Program-made: the position numbers and the translations under genes
Part shown: piece after piece, positions 17,207-26,026 of the stretch
Layout: the number at the start of each line of letters is the position of its first letter
Position numbering within the stretch: the first letter of the stretch is position 1
Assembly (NCBI RefSeq): GCF_001428105.1
Contig: NZ_LMSJ01000058.1
Location: 122,513 to 186,512 of the forward strand
DNA from: Paenibacillus sp. Soil766
GTDB lineage: Bacteria > Bacillota > Bacilli > Paenibacillales > NBRC-103111
DNA: 64,000 nucleotides
Direction of reading: 5' to 3'
The notes under the pieces: generated by a model
Told to the model about the DNA's origin: nothing
Database searches by the model: none
Seen by the model: the letters and a program-made list of their open reading frames with translations, nothing else

Positions 17207-17335
17207 TTATGTATACAATTTCGTGCGGTGATAACTAATTTTATCGAAAATCTTTGTTCGCTCGATCTCACAGATACAACTCTCCAAAATCACTTCATTA
17301 AACCGCAACCAGAAAGAATGCCAATACTTATTCAT
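17207..17335 (-). CDS. 42-aa small protein under a c-di-GMP riboswitch (copy 1)
   Basis: ATG at 17335 is preceded by a very strong ribosome site (GAGGAGG, 7 nt away) and runs 42 codons to TAA. The product starts MNKYWHSFWLRFNEVILESC and ends KISYHRTKLYT. It has aromatic residues at the front, two cysteines (CIC) in the middle and a basic tail, and may be a short amphipathic helix. Directly upstream lies a cyclic-di-GMP-I aptamer and directly downstream a terminator, so promoter, riboswitch, ORF and terminator form one compact unit. A decayed duplicate of the unit lies at 22855-23200. The family is not recognised; a c-di-GMP-controlled regulatory or membrane-active peptide is possible but unproven. 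Confidence 0.7.
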   Translation of the reverse strand: MNKYWHSFWLRFNEVILESCICEIERTKIFDKISYHRTKLYT

Positions 17336-17376
17336 TCTAATTCCTCCTCGATTTCACATAAACCCACGGCGGAGGC

Positions 17377-17470
17377 ACGATGATTCGGAAGCTGGCTGAC
17401 ATACTGGATTACCCCACCTTAGTCCCTATAGCTTTGCGTCACTGATTTTCACCAGTTTTGCCATTATCGT
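17377..17470 (-). ncRNA. Cyclic-di-GMP-I (GEMM-I) riboswitch, copy 1
   Basis: The minus strand carries the GEMM-I landmarks in order: GGCAAA at the 5' side, a GAAA-type tetraloop segment (GGTGAAAATC), the conserved core GTGACGCAAAGCTATAGGG, ACTAAGG, and the 3' arm AGCCAGCTTCCGA. Downstream, CCTCC (minus strand; GGAGG on the plus strand at 17371-17375) can pair with the GAGGAGG ribosome site at 17343-17349. This suggests control of translation by site sequestration rather than an intrinsic terminator. A promoter at 17499 to about 17526 precedes it. Identification rests on motif order; no covariance model was run. Confidence 0.85.
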
Positions 17471-17498
17471 CCGATTTATGTAATTGATTTATATACTT

Positions 17499-17526
17499 AT
17501 TGTAGCAAATGCATAACTTGCGGCAA
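17499..17526 (-). promoter_or_regulatory. Promoter of riboswitch copy 1
   Basis: TACAAT (minus strand, 17504-17499) with TTGCCG 16 bp upstream. Both elements, slightly changed, recur before copy 2, so the duplication includes the promoter. Confidence 0.55.
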
Positions 17527-17631
17527 TGGTCTTTTCGTCGTGTTAATTCTGGAGACGGCATGTCTAAAGTACTAATTTCCTCCCAGTACCTGGAAAGCGC
17601 CGTTTCTTCGCAGATTCTTAACAAAAAGGCT

Positions 17632-17669
17632 TCCCACAGTCAAGTTCAGACTGATGGGAAGCCTTTCTT
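17632..17669 (-). terminator. Terminator behind the RCC1/dockerin pseudogene
   Basis: AAGGCTTCCCA pairs with TGGGAAGCCTT around a 16-nt loop, with T runs on both strands. It lies just after the final stop at 17680. Confidence 0.85.
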
Positions 17670-17679
17670 ATTGAACAGC

Positions 17680-20532
17680 CTACTTCATTTTCACGAACCT
17701 CGGTTCAATTTGGCGAAGTAAGTACATTACGTCGTTCGAATCAAATCCGTTTCCGTCGACATCAAATTGTTCGAGCACCAGCTTAGACACGTCATCGATA
17801 GAGATGAAGCCGTCATGATTAGTGTCTAGAATTTCTTTCGATGGCTCAGAGCTCCGCACAATTTGGAGACTGAACGTTTTAACCGTTCCGTCTTGCGCCG
17901 TAACGATAATCGGGTATGTTCTGGCTTGCGTCAAAGCTAAGATCTTTAATATGAATAACAGTCATGTCGTAGGTCGCACCCGTCACGGTCATTTGAGCGG
18001 TCGGATCCGATAAATCCACAAGAACATTTACGGTTGCCATGTCCCATCCCACATTCAGCATAAATGTATTGCCTGATTGCAGGAGCGGCTCATTTCCATA
18101 TCGAATGCCACTGATATCCGCGTTGCCAGAGCCCAGCTTGTTGATGTTCAACGTGAACGCTTGCCGATTCCCGTTCTCGGCAATAACGATGATATGAACC
18201 GGATTTACGCCAACATTCAAGTAAACTGCGTTGCTTACTGTTACCGGCAGTCCATCTTTAAACATACTTACCATAGCGCCAACATGCTCTGTCAAAGCAT
18301 TTACGTACACTGCGTTTACGACTTTGGATACTGTAGCCGCATATATAGTAGTTCCAGCCGAACCCTCTGGGGTTACCGCGAACAAATTCGAGAATGAACT
18401 GTCTGTGCTTGCAAGAATACCAGTCAGATTGGCGTTGTCGCTCAGAGTCGAAATCGTATATACGAAGGTTTGCGCATTACTGTCGATCATTCCGTCCTTC
18501 TGTGCGATAGCTCTAACTGTTAGGCTGCCTCCAGCAACGGCAGTTGGTTGATTCTGAGTATCGTATAGCATGCTTTCCGATGTGGGCTCAGTTCCATCGA
18601 TCGTATATCGAATATTCACACCATCAGTGGCTGACGTTAGAGAAATGGACTTACCGACTTGTAATACTGAACCGCTTGCCGGATTCGCAACAGGCTCTAC
18701 CGCTTGATCGGCCGTAAAGACGCCGTATATGGTGCAATCGCCGTGTTGTTACTCGTCCACTCGATGGTGGAACCGAGTGTTCCTGTCGTCGGCAATACTA
18801 GGTTCGTAGTGACGTTGCTTTCGTCCACGTTGTTTTCTAGGATCGAAGCCAACGTTAGCGCCGACATGTCTGCAGCCACAATCTCAGCTTCCGTGATTAG
18901 ACCCCCTTTTACCACCAAGTCGAAACTCACGTTACGCGCTGCCATTTTATGGATCTTCATCCGATCCGCTGCCTGCAGCCTGTACAAGGTCTGTCCTTAA
19001 ATAAATGACCGGCCTTATGTGTATGTAAGCTCTGGGAGCAGCACTACTCAAATTGCCGTAATCATTGACTTGATACAATCCCTGATTAATAGTCCCCAAC
19101 TCTGCACCAATAAAGGTAGCAGGTGTCAATGTCCAAACATTTCCAAGGTGATCCTGCAAACCGCTTTCGCCCGGATAGACGGTCCCGTATTGCAAGTATT
19201 CGTTTGCGGAAAGTAGACCCACTTTGGCGGATACCGACCCGGTCCCGTTCCAAATACGGCCGTCTAAACCGCTTACGTCCCATACATGCTCTTGCACCCA
19301 ATTTGAGTTTTCAAGAGACATCATGAAGGAATGATTCAGCTGATAAGCAAGTGAGCCTGCTGTTTGCAGGTAATCCTGGGAAACCTTGCATAAGTTTACA
19401 GGCGGCAACCATTCTTATGAAGGCGAAGGTGAGGGTGAAGTATACTATCCTCGGAAATAGCGTTCAAAAGGTAGTCGTTTCTGCCTACGTGTGGGAACAA
19501 ACCGAAAAGAATTGTGACTTTAGCTACATCGATGTCAGTAAGGAGGGCAATACAGATACGGCGATCGCAGCATGCTGCAAAGCGCGTATGATACTGCTCA
19601 GCAGGTTAACGAAGATCCAACTGCCACCGAAGACAAGCGTGAGACTCAGCTGAATAGGTTACAACAAAGATTACATGTCACCGAATGCGTCGATGGGACC
19701 CGAGATGAGATAACTGTTCTCTTCATCACAATAATTGCTGGTTAAGTTAGTTCCCCAAACCGCTGTCCCCGAATGCGCGCTCGCAGGCCCTTTGTTGTAA
19801 TTCGGTGTCTCATAAGCCCAGGTGGAATTCACACCTTCCGAAAGAAAGCCGCCATCATTCTTCTCGATGTCCGCAAAGAATGCGGGTGACGGGAGATGAA
19901 TCGGAAGAGACGAGCTTCACAACATCGGTTAGATCACCAATTCCAAGTGGACCCACCACTTTCACGGGCGTACTATAAAAGCTTACAAGTAACCCGCTAA
20001 CGCCAGTAGCCATTTGTCCCCAATCATTCTTGACCCATCCCCAGACAGTTCCATCTTCCAATAAAGCCAAGCAGAAGAGCCCGCCTGTTGCCATGTCCTT
20101 CACCTTAGGGAGTGACACTTGCCGCGGGGAGAGAATATTCTCCATCTGGTTGTCTGATCGAACCCAGCCTCCCCATTCCCACAAGGTACCATCGCTTCTC
20201 AGAGCCATAGAATGATCTCCGCCTGCGACCACCTTGACGATATCCGTTAATGGATCGCCATCTGCATCATATACTTGCCTCGGGCTGGGCTGTTGCCCTT
20301 CCGAGGTACCATCGCCTAATTGTCCGTTCGTATTGTCGCCCCAGGCCCAAACCGTGCCGTCCGACTTCAAAGCTAATACATGGTTATATCCGCCGGATAC
20401 CATCGCCTTCACATCCGTTGAAGCCGATGCAACTGGAATAAAGAATGAAAGATTGCCCAAACCAAAGCTGGAAAGCAACAACAAGAACGCAAGTATAATA
20501 GAAAAACTTCTTTTTTGTCGAATAATATTCGT
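17680..20532 (-). pseudogene. Ruined secreted RCC1/Big/chitobiase-C/dockerin-like surface protein
   Basis: Consecutive minus-strand frames read as one multidomain protein broken by frameshifts and stops. In order: a signal peptide (FSIILAFLLLLSSFGLG, cut near VASAS) and RCC1 repeats (KSDGTVWAWGDNTNGQLGDG) to about 19900; a piece with WAYETPNYN and AVWGTNLTSNY near 19680-19860; an unassigned stretch (18950-19400); an atrophied bacterial Ig domain (18700-18900); a chitobiase-C-like domain (IRYTIDGTEPTSES, about 18600); cadherin-like sandwiches (about 17950-18450); and a dockerin/EF-hand end (DTNHDGFISIDD, DVDGNGFDSND). The expected start codon, 8 nt after AGGAG, now reads ACG (20530-20532). At least three frame breaks are visible, near 17930, 18700 and 19400-19690. 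The gene looks dead. Confidence 0.8.
19573..19670 (+). pseudogene. Possible FIVAR-like fragment on the plus strand
   Basis: Within the pseudogene the plus strand reads SMLQSAYDTAQQVNEDPTAT and continues EDKRETQLNRLQQRL. This resembles the helix pair of FIVAR repeats found in large surface proteins. It runs opposite to the surrounding relic and has no start or ribosome site. It may be a small inverted insertion of surface-gene DNA, or a chance frame. Confidence 0.25.
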
Positions 20533-20813
20533 TGTTAATTCTCCTGTCTTTTGTTTATTCGTGATTGTTAGGACCTAACGCCTATATTACCAAATTTCAC
20601 GGCTTTCTGTATATTGCATATTCCGCGTTTTTATGTCGTTTTTTTGCTTTATTTAGGCATAATGAAAGGTCGAGTATACCAGTCCATCTAACTCGTCAGC
20701 AGACTTCATAATACTTAATAGCACCTACACACATTGTTCAATCACTACTGAATCACCTCTCATATACTTATTTACGGTTCGCTACACATTCCTTTTCTAT
20801 CAAATCGAGTAGG
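20533..20813. other. Gene-free AT-rich stretch
   Basis: The stretch contains the AGGAG ribosome site of the ruined surface gene (20541-20545) and presumably its promoter. The part next to the intron is the intron's 3' exon. I see no other gene, RNA or repeat here. Confidence 0.5.
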
Positions 20814-22849
20814 CCCATGCGCATATGCATGGGCCTCTCACAGATCCGGACTTGCGGCTCTTCGCATCCGGCTCCTCCATGTTTATCCCCTTTGGGGATG
20901 ATGTTCTTTGTAAATCGCTAGAAGACTACTTAATCCGATTTCTTCAAACCATTTATTTGGCATTGCATACGTGCGTAAGTTGAATGTGAACTTCGCCATG
21001 CTGTCATTCGAAGCCCAGGCATGTCTTTGTTGTCCCACCCTCGCTTTCGCATTTCTCGGTGGAGTTTTCTCACTTTCTTCCAACTTCGCAGTTGAACCGA
21101 TCGGAGGCGTCTTCGTATCCATCTATCTAGTTCTCGGAATCGGTTAAATACTTCACCCGTCCCAAAATAATTCCCCCATCCACGCACGTAAGGGTTTAAC
21201 ACCTTCTTCACCAACTGTTGCACATGTACCGTCTGGTTCCTTCTCGTGATTGCCCGAATTCGCTCCTTGAATTTCGTTAATGCTTTCTGTGAGGGGATCA
21301 TTCTCTTTCCAGGCTTAAATTCATGCCCTAAGAACACAAATGCTTCCCTTGCACTGTTAACAATCTTTGTTTTCTCTGGGTGCACTTTCAGCCCCATTTC
21401 CCTTTCAAGGAGACGTATAACAGATTTCATCACTCGCTGTGCACCTTTCTGTGTTCGGCAACAGATGACAAAGTCATCCGCATAGCGGGTCATTCGATGA
21501 CCTCGCTCGGTCATGATCTTGTCCAGTGGATGCAAATAGATGTTGGCTAGCAGGGGGCTTATGACTCCTCCTTGCGGAGTTCCATGCTCATTTACATAGT
21601 AGTTTCCGCCTTCTATAACCCCTGCCTTTAGAAACTTTTCCAGCAATGACAGCACGCTTCCATCCACCACCGTTTCTTTCACCTTCTCAATAAGCTTACC
21701 ATGAGGAATAGTGTCAAAATACGATTTGAGATCGGCATCTATGACATAGCAGAACCCCTCGTTTATATCTTTGCGGATGTTCTTCAATGCCATGTGTGCG
21801 TTTCTCCCTGGACGAAACCCATAGCTGCAATCCATGAATTTGGACTCAAAGATCGGTTCCAATATGCGTCTTACCGCGGCTTGTATAACTCGGTCTCCCA
21901 CGGTAGGTATGCCCAGGGGTCTTTGCGTTCCATCTGCTTTCGGGATGTATACACGTCGAACTGGCTTAGGGCGATATGCCTTGCTTTCAACGCTTGCTGG
22001 AGCACTTCTAGATGGTGTTCCAACTTTGATTCAAACGCCTTGATGGTCGTTCGATCTATCCCTACCGCACCTCGATTTCGCTTGACTTCCTTGAAGGCTT
22101 CCTCCATGTTTGGTTTCGCCCATATCTTATCGATTAGACTGTACCATTTTCGTTCTTCTTGCATATTTACTCCCTCACGAGAGCGATTGTGTTGCTCTTG
22201 TTTCCCCATGTTCGTTTATCCTTCCCTTTCAGTTCCACGGTTTGTAGCTTGCGCAATCTCCGTTTCGCTTTCGGTACTCGCCCCAGACGGCTTCTTCTTA
22301 TGTTCATTCCCCGAATCTTCGCACTTCTTGGCTCCTCGGCTCCTGTCTGGACATGGCTTCACTCAATCTCTCTTCTTTCATGGTTTCGGGCTTCACACAA
22401 ATCCCCGCCTTTTGGGTCGGAGTTTGTAACGGTGACTTTTTTTTCCGCACCGCTTCGCTTGCCTTTGCGACCTTTCTGGCAAGCTTCCTCACTACTATCC
22501 CTACGTCTGACTTCTCACCATTCTTAGTCTCGCCTTGATCCTCACGATCTTGCTCAAGAGTTACCGCTTTGCGGGAACGATGAGATCTCCTTGGGTCACA
22601 TCAACAACTTTCCCCTGAATCCAGTCCTCCTAACTTTCGAGACCAATGGTGGTATGGGACGTCCCCTTTCCTTGCAGGGTTGTCCGATCTCGACAGCCAA
22701 CTTGGTTGATGTCGCCTGTTCCAGGGTTTGCCTTCCCATCCTCCACACCTCTCCTCACGGACGAAGCACTATGGGTTAGCTATACACTTCCGCCACCTAG
22801 CGGTATGCTGGAGACTTTCACTCCTTAGTTGTTGTGCTGCCAAGCGCAC
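20814..22849 (-). mobile_element. Group II intron, class-C-like
   Basis: The minus strand begins with the group II 5' end GTGCG (22849-22845). About 640 nt of ribozyme domains I-III precede the reverse transcriptase. After the ORF comes a domain V-like hairpin (GAGCCGGATGCGAAGAGCCG then CAAGTCCGGATC), then a domain VI-like hairpin (AGGCCCATGC/GCATGGGCCT) and the end CTACTCGAT, matching the usual AY terminus at 20814. Total length is about 2.04 kb. It is inserted directly after the T tail of a rho-independent terminator (22855-22880), the target preference of bacterial class C introns. The intron protein lacks an endonuclease domain, which also fits class C. Ends were read by eye and could be off by a base or two. 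Confidence 0.85.
20930..22164 (-). pseudogene. Group II intron reverse transcriptase/maturase, frameshifted
   Basis: The protein would be about 410 aa. The N-terminal part (MQEERKWYSLIDKIW onward, start by GGGAG 5 nt before the ATG at 22164) carries RT motif 0/1. The larger part carries the RT domain with GTPQGGVISPLLANIYL and the catalytic YADD (RYADDFVICC), then the maturase X domain (RGWGNYF). No HNH endonuclease follows. A single missing G near 21979 puts the two parts in different frames: adding it restores KARAYRPKPVRRVYIPKADG, the expected family sequence. Unless this is a sequencing error, the intron cannot make its own protein and would depend on one supplied in trans. Confidence 0.82.
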
Positions 22850-22854
22850 AAGAA

Positions 22855-22880
22855 AGAAAGCACCTTGTCTAGGTGCTTTC
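22855..22880 (-). terminator. Terminator of riboswitch copy 2 and intron target
   Basis: On the minus strand GAAAGCACCT and AGGTGCTTTC form a perfect 10-bp stem with a 5-nt loop and a T-rich tail. The group II intron starts a few bases past the tail. Confidence 0.85.
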
Positions 22881-22945
22881 TCATATGTATGCAATTTCGT
22901 TCGGTGATAACTAATTTCATCAAAAATCTTAAACTTCGCTCAATA

Positions 22946-23014
22946 TCAAAAGATACAGCTATCCTGGATCATTTCATTTAACCGCAGCCAGAAAGAATGC
23001 CAATACTTATCCAT
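22946..23014 (-). pseudogene. Decayed copy 2 of the riboswitch small ORF
   Basis: The reading frame begins MDKYWHSFWLRLNEMIQDSC, clearly the same protein as copy 1, but stops at TGA after 22 codons. Compared with copy 1 there are small insertions after the CI codons. Sequence equivalent to the ISYHRTKL tail is still present further on, beyond stops. The ribosome site is weaker (GGGAAGG instead of GAGGAGG). It is a duplicated gene in decay. Confidence 0.7.
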
Positions 23015-23053
23015 GCTATTCCTTCCCGAATTCACATAAACCCACGGCGGAGG

Positions 23054-23144
23054 CACAATTCGGAAGCTGGCTGACATACTGGATTGACCCACCTTAGTAC
23101 CTATAGCTTTACGTCACTGATTTTCATCAGTTTTGCCATTATCG
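23054..23144 (-). ncRNA. Cyclic-di-GMP-I riboswitch, copy 2 (probably impaired)
   Basis: It has the same motif order as copy 1: GGCAAA, a GATGAAAATC loop, the core GTGACGTAAAGC, ACTAAGG, and AGCCAGCTTCCGA. The invariant GACGCAAAGC reads GACGTAAAGC here, a change in the conserved core that may weaken ligand binding. The promoter (TACAAT with an upstream TTACCG) and the downstream CCTCC are kept. It precedes the truncated small-ORF copy. Confidence 0.75.
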
Positions 23145-23245
23145 TCTGATTTATATGATTGACTTATGTACCTATTGTAGTAAATGAAAAATTTGCGGTA
23201 ATGGTTTTTTTTCGTGTTTTGGTTAGATGAAGGGGGTAGAAAGAA

Positions 23246-23617
23246 CTAATTGGTTGAGCTTATTATTTTTTGAGGACTAGAAGCGAAGCCTAAGAACATC
23301 CAAAAACCAAAGACAGTATTTGCATTCACAGCTTTACAGGAATCAGAAAGGATAATATTAGAAAAATCATGAAAGTTTGTCTCCTTTAATGAATCAGCTT
23401 TCAGCACCTGTAGACTACAATATTCTAACTGCATTTTTATACATAACAGTTTGATTAATTGACTGCCATCCCCAAACAACTGTACACATTTCTTCAATTC
23501 CTCTTTCAACCACCATTCTAACTCTCTTTTCGCCTTAAACGTCAACATAAAATACGGCAACGTCAAATTCACTACGACAGGCTGGAGACACCCAAGACAG
23601 TACAAATTTTTTTCCAA
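23246..23617 (-). CDS. Hypothetical protein, 123 aa
   Basis: The frame starts at a TTG with no strong ribosome site. The product is Lys/Leu-rich, with a short Cys pair (CLGC) at the N-terminus, an amphipathic helix (FKAKRELEWWLKEELKKC) and several further cysteines. It does not match a family I know. It lies between riboswitch copy 2 and galE with no clear operon partner. It could be a real small gene or a relic. The charged/hydrophobic pattern looks protein-like rather than random, but support is modest. Confidence 0.35.
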   Translation of the reverse strand: MEKNLYCLGCLQPVVVNLTLPYFMLTFKAKRELEWWLKEELKKCVQLFGDGSQLIKLLCIKMQLEYCSLQVLKADSLKETNFHDFSNIILSDSCKAVNANTVFGFWMFLGFASSPQKIISSTN

Positions 23618-23705
23618 TGGAATTTCTACTTCGCTATTATATTAAAGACACATTTTTATCATCAGATTTTTGCAATATCATATGATTGTTTTCAACAGAT
23701 TTTGC

Positions 23706-24701
23706 TTATTTGACGAGATTTTGCTCAAAACGCCAAGTATCTCTACACATGGCGAAAATATCGCGTTTGGCCGTCCAATTTAGTTCTTTATTAGCCTTCG
23801 AGACATCGGCATAGCAAATTGCGATATCTCCAGGACGTCTATTTACAAATTCAAATGGAACTTCTATCCCATTTTCCTTTTCGAATGCATGTATCAACTC
23901 CAATACACTAGTTCCTTTGCCCGTTCCCAAGTTATAGATTTGCACTCCCTTTTTAATATTATTTAAAGCGGCTACATGACCTCCGGCCAAGTCCATGACG
24001 TGAATGTAATCGCGTACTCCAGTACCGTCAACTGTTGGATAATCGCTTCCGAATACCTTTAATTTTTTAATTACACCTTTGGCTGCTTGAGTTACATACG
24101 GCATAAGGTTATTGAGAGTTCCATTCGGTCTTTCGCCTAACAAACCGCTTTCGTGAGCTCCCACTGGGTTGAAATATCGAAGAAGAGAGACCGAAAAAGT
24201 CGGATTCGCCTTTGCGATATCAATAAGAATTCGTTCACTCATCGCTTTTGTTTCACCATATGGATTTGTCGTCGGTAGAAGATCCATTGTTTCAACGAAA
24301 GGGACGGTATTATCTCCATATACAGTTGCTGATGAACTGAACACAAAGCGATAAACGTTATATTTTAGGCAGGCTTTAACTAAGACCATCGTGCTGACGA
24401 TATTGTTGTAATAATAAGTTAGAGGTACTTCGACAGACTCCCCTACTGCTTTCATGCCAGCAAAATGAATTACTCCATCGATGGAATGAATTGAAAAAAT
24501 CTTATCAACCGCCAGTTCATTGGTTAGATCGACTTGATAGAATGTAATTTCCTTATTTGTTAGACGCATCATCTTTTCAAGTGTATCAATTTTACTATTA
24601 TAAAGATTATCGACAACGATCAAATCATGTCCTGCTTCAAGCAAAGCAACACAGGCGTGTGATCCAATATAGCCAGTACCTCCGGTCACCAAAATATTCA
24701 T
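23706..24701 (-). CDS. galE: UDP-glucose 4-epimerase
   Basis: This 331-aa enzyme interconverts UDP-glucose and UDP-galactose (or the N-acetyl forms). It has the extended short-chain dehydrogenase fold: NAD-binding GGTGYIGSH (7-15), SSSATVYGD (about 122-130), and catalytic Y148xxxK152 in NPYGETKAMSE. Length is normal for the family. It is the last gene of the glycan cluster, 29 nt after the FAD oxidoreductase gene, so it probably supplies UDP-Gal or UDP-GalNAc. If the FAD neighbour is a mutase, the two could together make UDP-galactofuranose. Confidence 0.95.
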   Translation of the reverse strand: MNILVTGGTGYIGSHACVALLEAGHDLIVVDNLYNSKIDTLEKMMRLTNKEITFYQVDLTNELAVDKIFSIHSIDGVIHFAGMKAVGESVEVPLTYYYNNIVSTMVLVKACLKYNVYRFVFSSSATVYGDNTVPFVETMDLLPTTNPYGETKAMSERILIDIAKANPTFSVSLLRYFNPVGAHESGLLGERPNGTLNNLMPYVTQAAKGVIKKLKVFGSDYPTVDGTGVRDYIHVMDLAGGHVAALNNIKKGVQIYNLGTGKGTSVLELIHAFEKENGIEVPFEFVNRRPGDIAICYADVSKANKELNWTAKRDIFAMCRDTWRFEQNLVK

Positions 24702-24730
24702 AGTTCTACACGACCTCTTTCTTCTATCAG

Positions 24731-25996
24731 CTACTTATTGTTAAATACTTTAGCTAAATTGATAGCATCTGTAATAGAATCCTCGATTGAACAATATTTC
24801 CAGTCGCCGTATCTGCCAATTGTATAAATATTTTTTTGTGTTAACTCTTTTTTCTTATTTTCTTTAACACGTTGACCTTCCTCGGAAATATGAATGTATG
24901 CAGGTATCATTACTATACTAGAATAAGCTACTAATTCATGGTTATCAATGATGCCCATCCGCTTCAAATTCTTCAAAGTTAAGTTTAATTGGTAATCAAT
25001 GTTTACCTCTTCATTTGATCTATATCCGATTTCTATGTACATGCTTAGTCTGTCGCTATCCAATATATTGTCGTAAAATCCAATCCTATAAAAATTTGTT
25101 TCTTTATCAGGAACGTACACCCAATGCATATTTTTTATTGCTGACTTTTTGTTAAAGCCTAAATTAAGAACCAATACTTTATTATATGTATACTTAGTTT
25201 TATTTCGGCTATATTCATTTTTATCAATCATCTCTATTAACCTATCAAACGGAGATGAATTAACTAAATACTCATATTGAATTTCTAAATCCTTTGTTTT
25301 TGCTACTTTCTTATCAATATCAATTTGCGTAATTTCTTGATTTAATAGGATTTTCTCCGGGTCCAATCCTTCTAATAGAGCATTAATGAATGTAATTGCT
25401 CCTTTTTTGGGATATAAAAACTCTTGATTATATGAATTATCTTCTTCCAACTTCATATTTTGAATAACATCTTTTAGGTTCGCATACGGGAAAAATCTCC
25501 CCATTGCATCTGCATCTAGGTCATTTAAGTCACAAGCATACAATTTTTCATTGTATGGTTTAAGAAACTTTTCTGTAATACTTTTACCGAACTTGCCATA
25601 AAGCATATCTTGAAAGCTTAAGTACCTATCTTTTTCCTCTTTAATAGACAAATCGTATAAACAGTCAATGAACTCTTCTTTCGATAACTGATGAATATTT
25701 TTTTGAAATGGATAATCGATATATTCGCCTTTGTAATAAATCTTCGTTATCTTCTTTTTATATATAACATCCTCTTTATTAATCTTTAAATTGAAAAACT
25801 CCTTCAATTCTGGATTCGCAAAATGAAAAAAATGTCCCGCGAAATCCCAAATAAATCCGTCTTTATAGATCGTTCGACAATATCCACCTGGTTCACTTTC
25901 TTTCTCAAGAACAAGAAAGTTGTCGTCTCTAATAAAATTTGCAAATCCAAGTCCTGATACACCGGCCCCGATAATTAAATATTTAACCTTTAACAT
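24731..25996 (-). CDS. FAD-dependent oxidoreductase, UDP-galactopyranose-mutase-like
   Basis: Start placed at the ATG of MLKVKYLIIGAG (RBS AGGTGAT about 5 nt upstream); an earlier ATG at 26026 abuts the preceding stop. The product has 421 aa and an N-terminal FAD fold (LIIGAGVSGLGFANF, then LEKESEPGGYCRT, the second conserved FAD segment), followed by FAGHFFHF. The layout resembles UDP-galactopyranose mutase and the protoporphyrinogen-oxidase-like proteins common in glycan clusters. True mutase needs specific Arg and Tyr contacts that I cannot verify by eye, and the chain is longer than the usual 370-390 aa. The next gene, galE, could provide its UDP-Gal substrate. Confidence 0.8.
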   Translation of the reverse strand: MLKVKYLIIGAGVSGLGFANFIRDDNFLVLEKESEPGGYCRTIYKDGFIWDFAGHFFHFANPELKEFFNLKINKEDVIYKKKITKIYYKGEYIDYPFQKNIHQLSKEEFIDCLYDLSIKEEKDRYLSFQDMLYGKFGKSITEKFLKPYNEKLYACDLNDLDADAMGRFFPYANLKDVIQNMKLEEDNSYNQEFLYPKKGAITFINALLEGLDPEKILLNQEITQIDIDKKVAKTKDLEIQYEYLVNSSPFDRLIEMIDKNEYSRNKTKYTYNKVLVLNLGFNKKSAIKNMHWVYVPDKETNFYRIGFYDNILDSDRLSMYIEIGYRSNEEVNIDYQLNLTLKNLKRMGIIDNHELVAYSSIVMIPAYIHISEEGQRVKENKKKELTQKNIYTIGRYGDWKYCSIEDSITDAINLAKVFNNK

Positions 25997-26026
25997 AACA
26001 TCACCTATCTCTTGTATTTGTCGCAT

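Noticed and set aside
19351..19653. 100-aa plus-strand ORF as a gene
   Set aside because: It has no ribosome site, lies within a pseudogene, and its better match is in another frame as a fragment.
20516..20522. Spo0A box in the dead surface gene (TGTCGAA)
   Set aside because: It lies inside the signal-peptide codons, downstream of the start, with no partner box; a chance 7-mer is more likely.
21701..22828. Long plus-strand frames in the group II intron
   Set aside because: They are the complement of the reverse transcriptase and ribozyme domains, and the translations are Ser/Phe/Leu-rich without family features.
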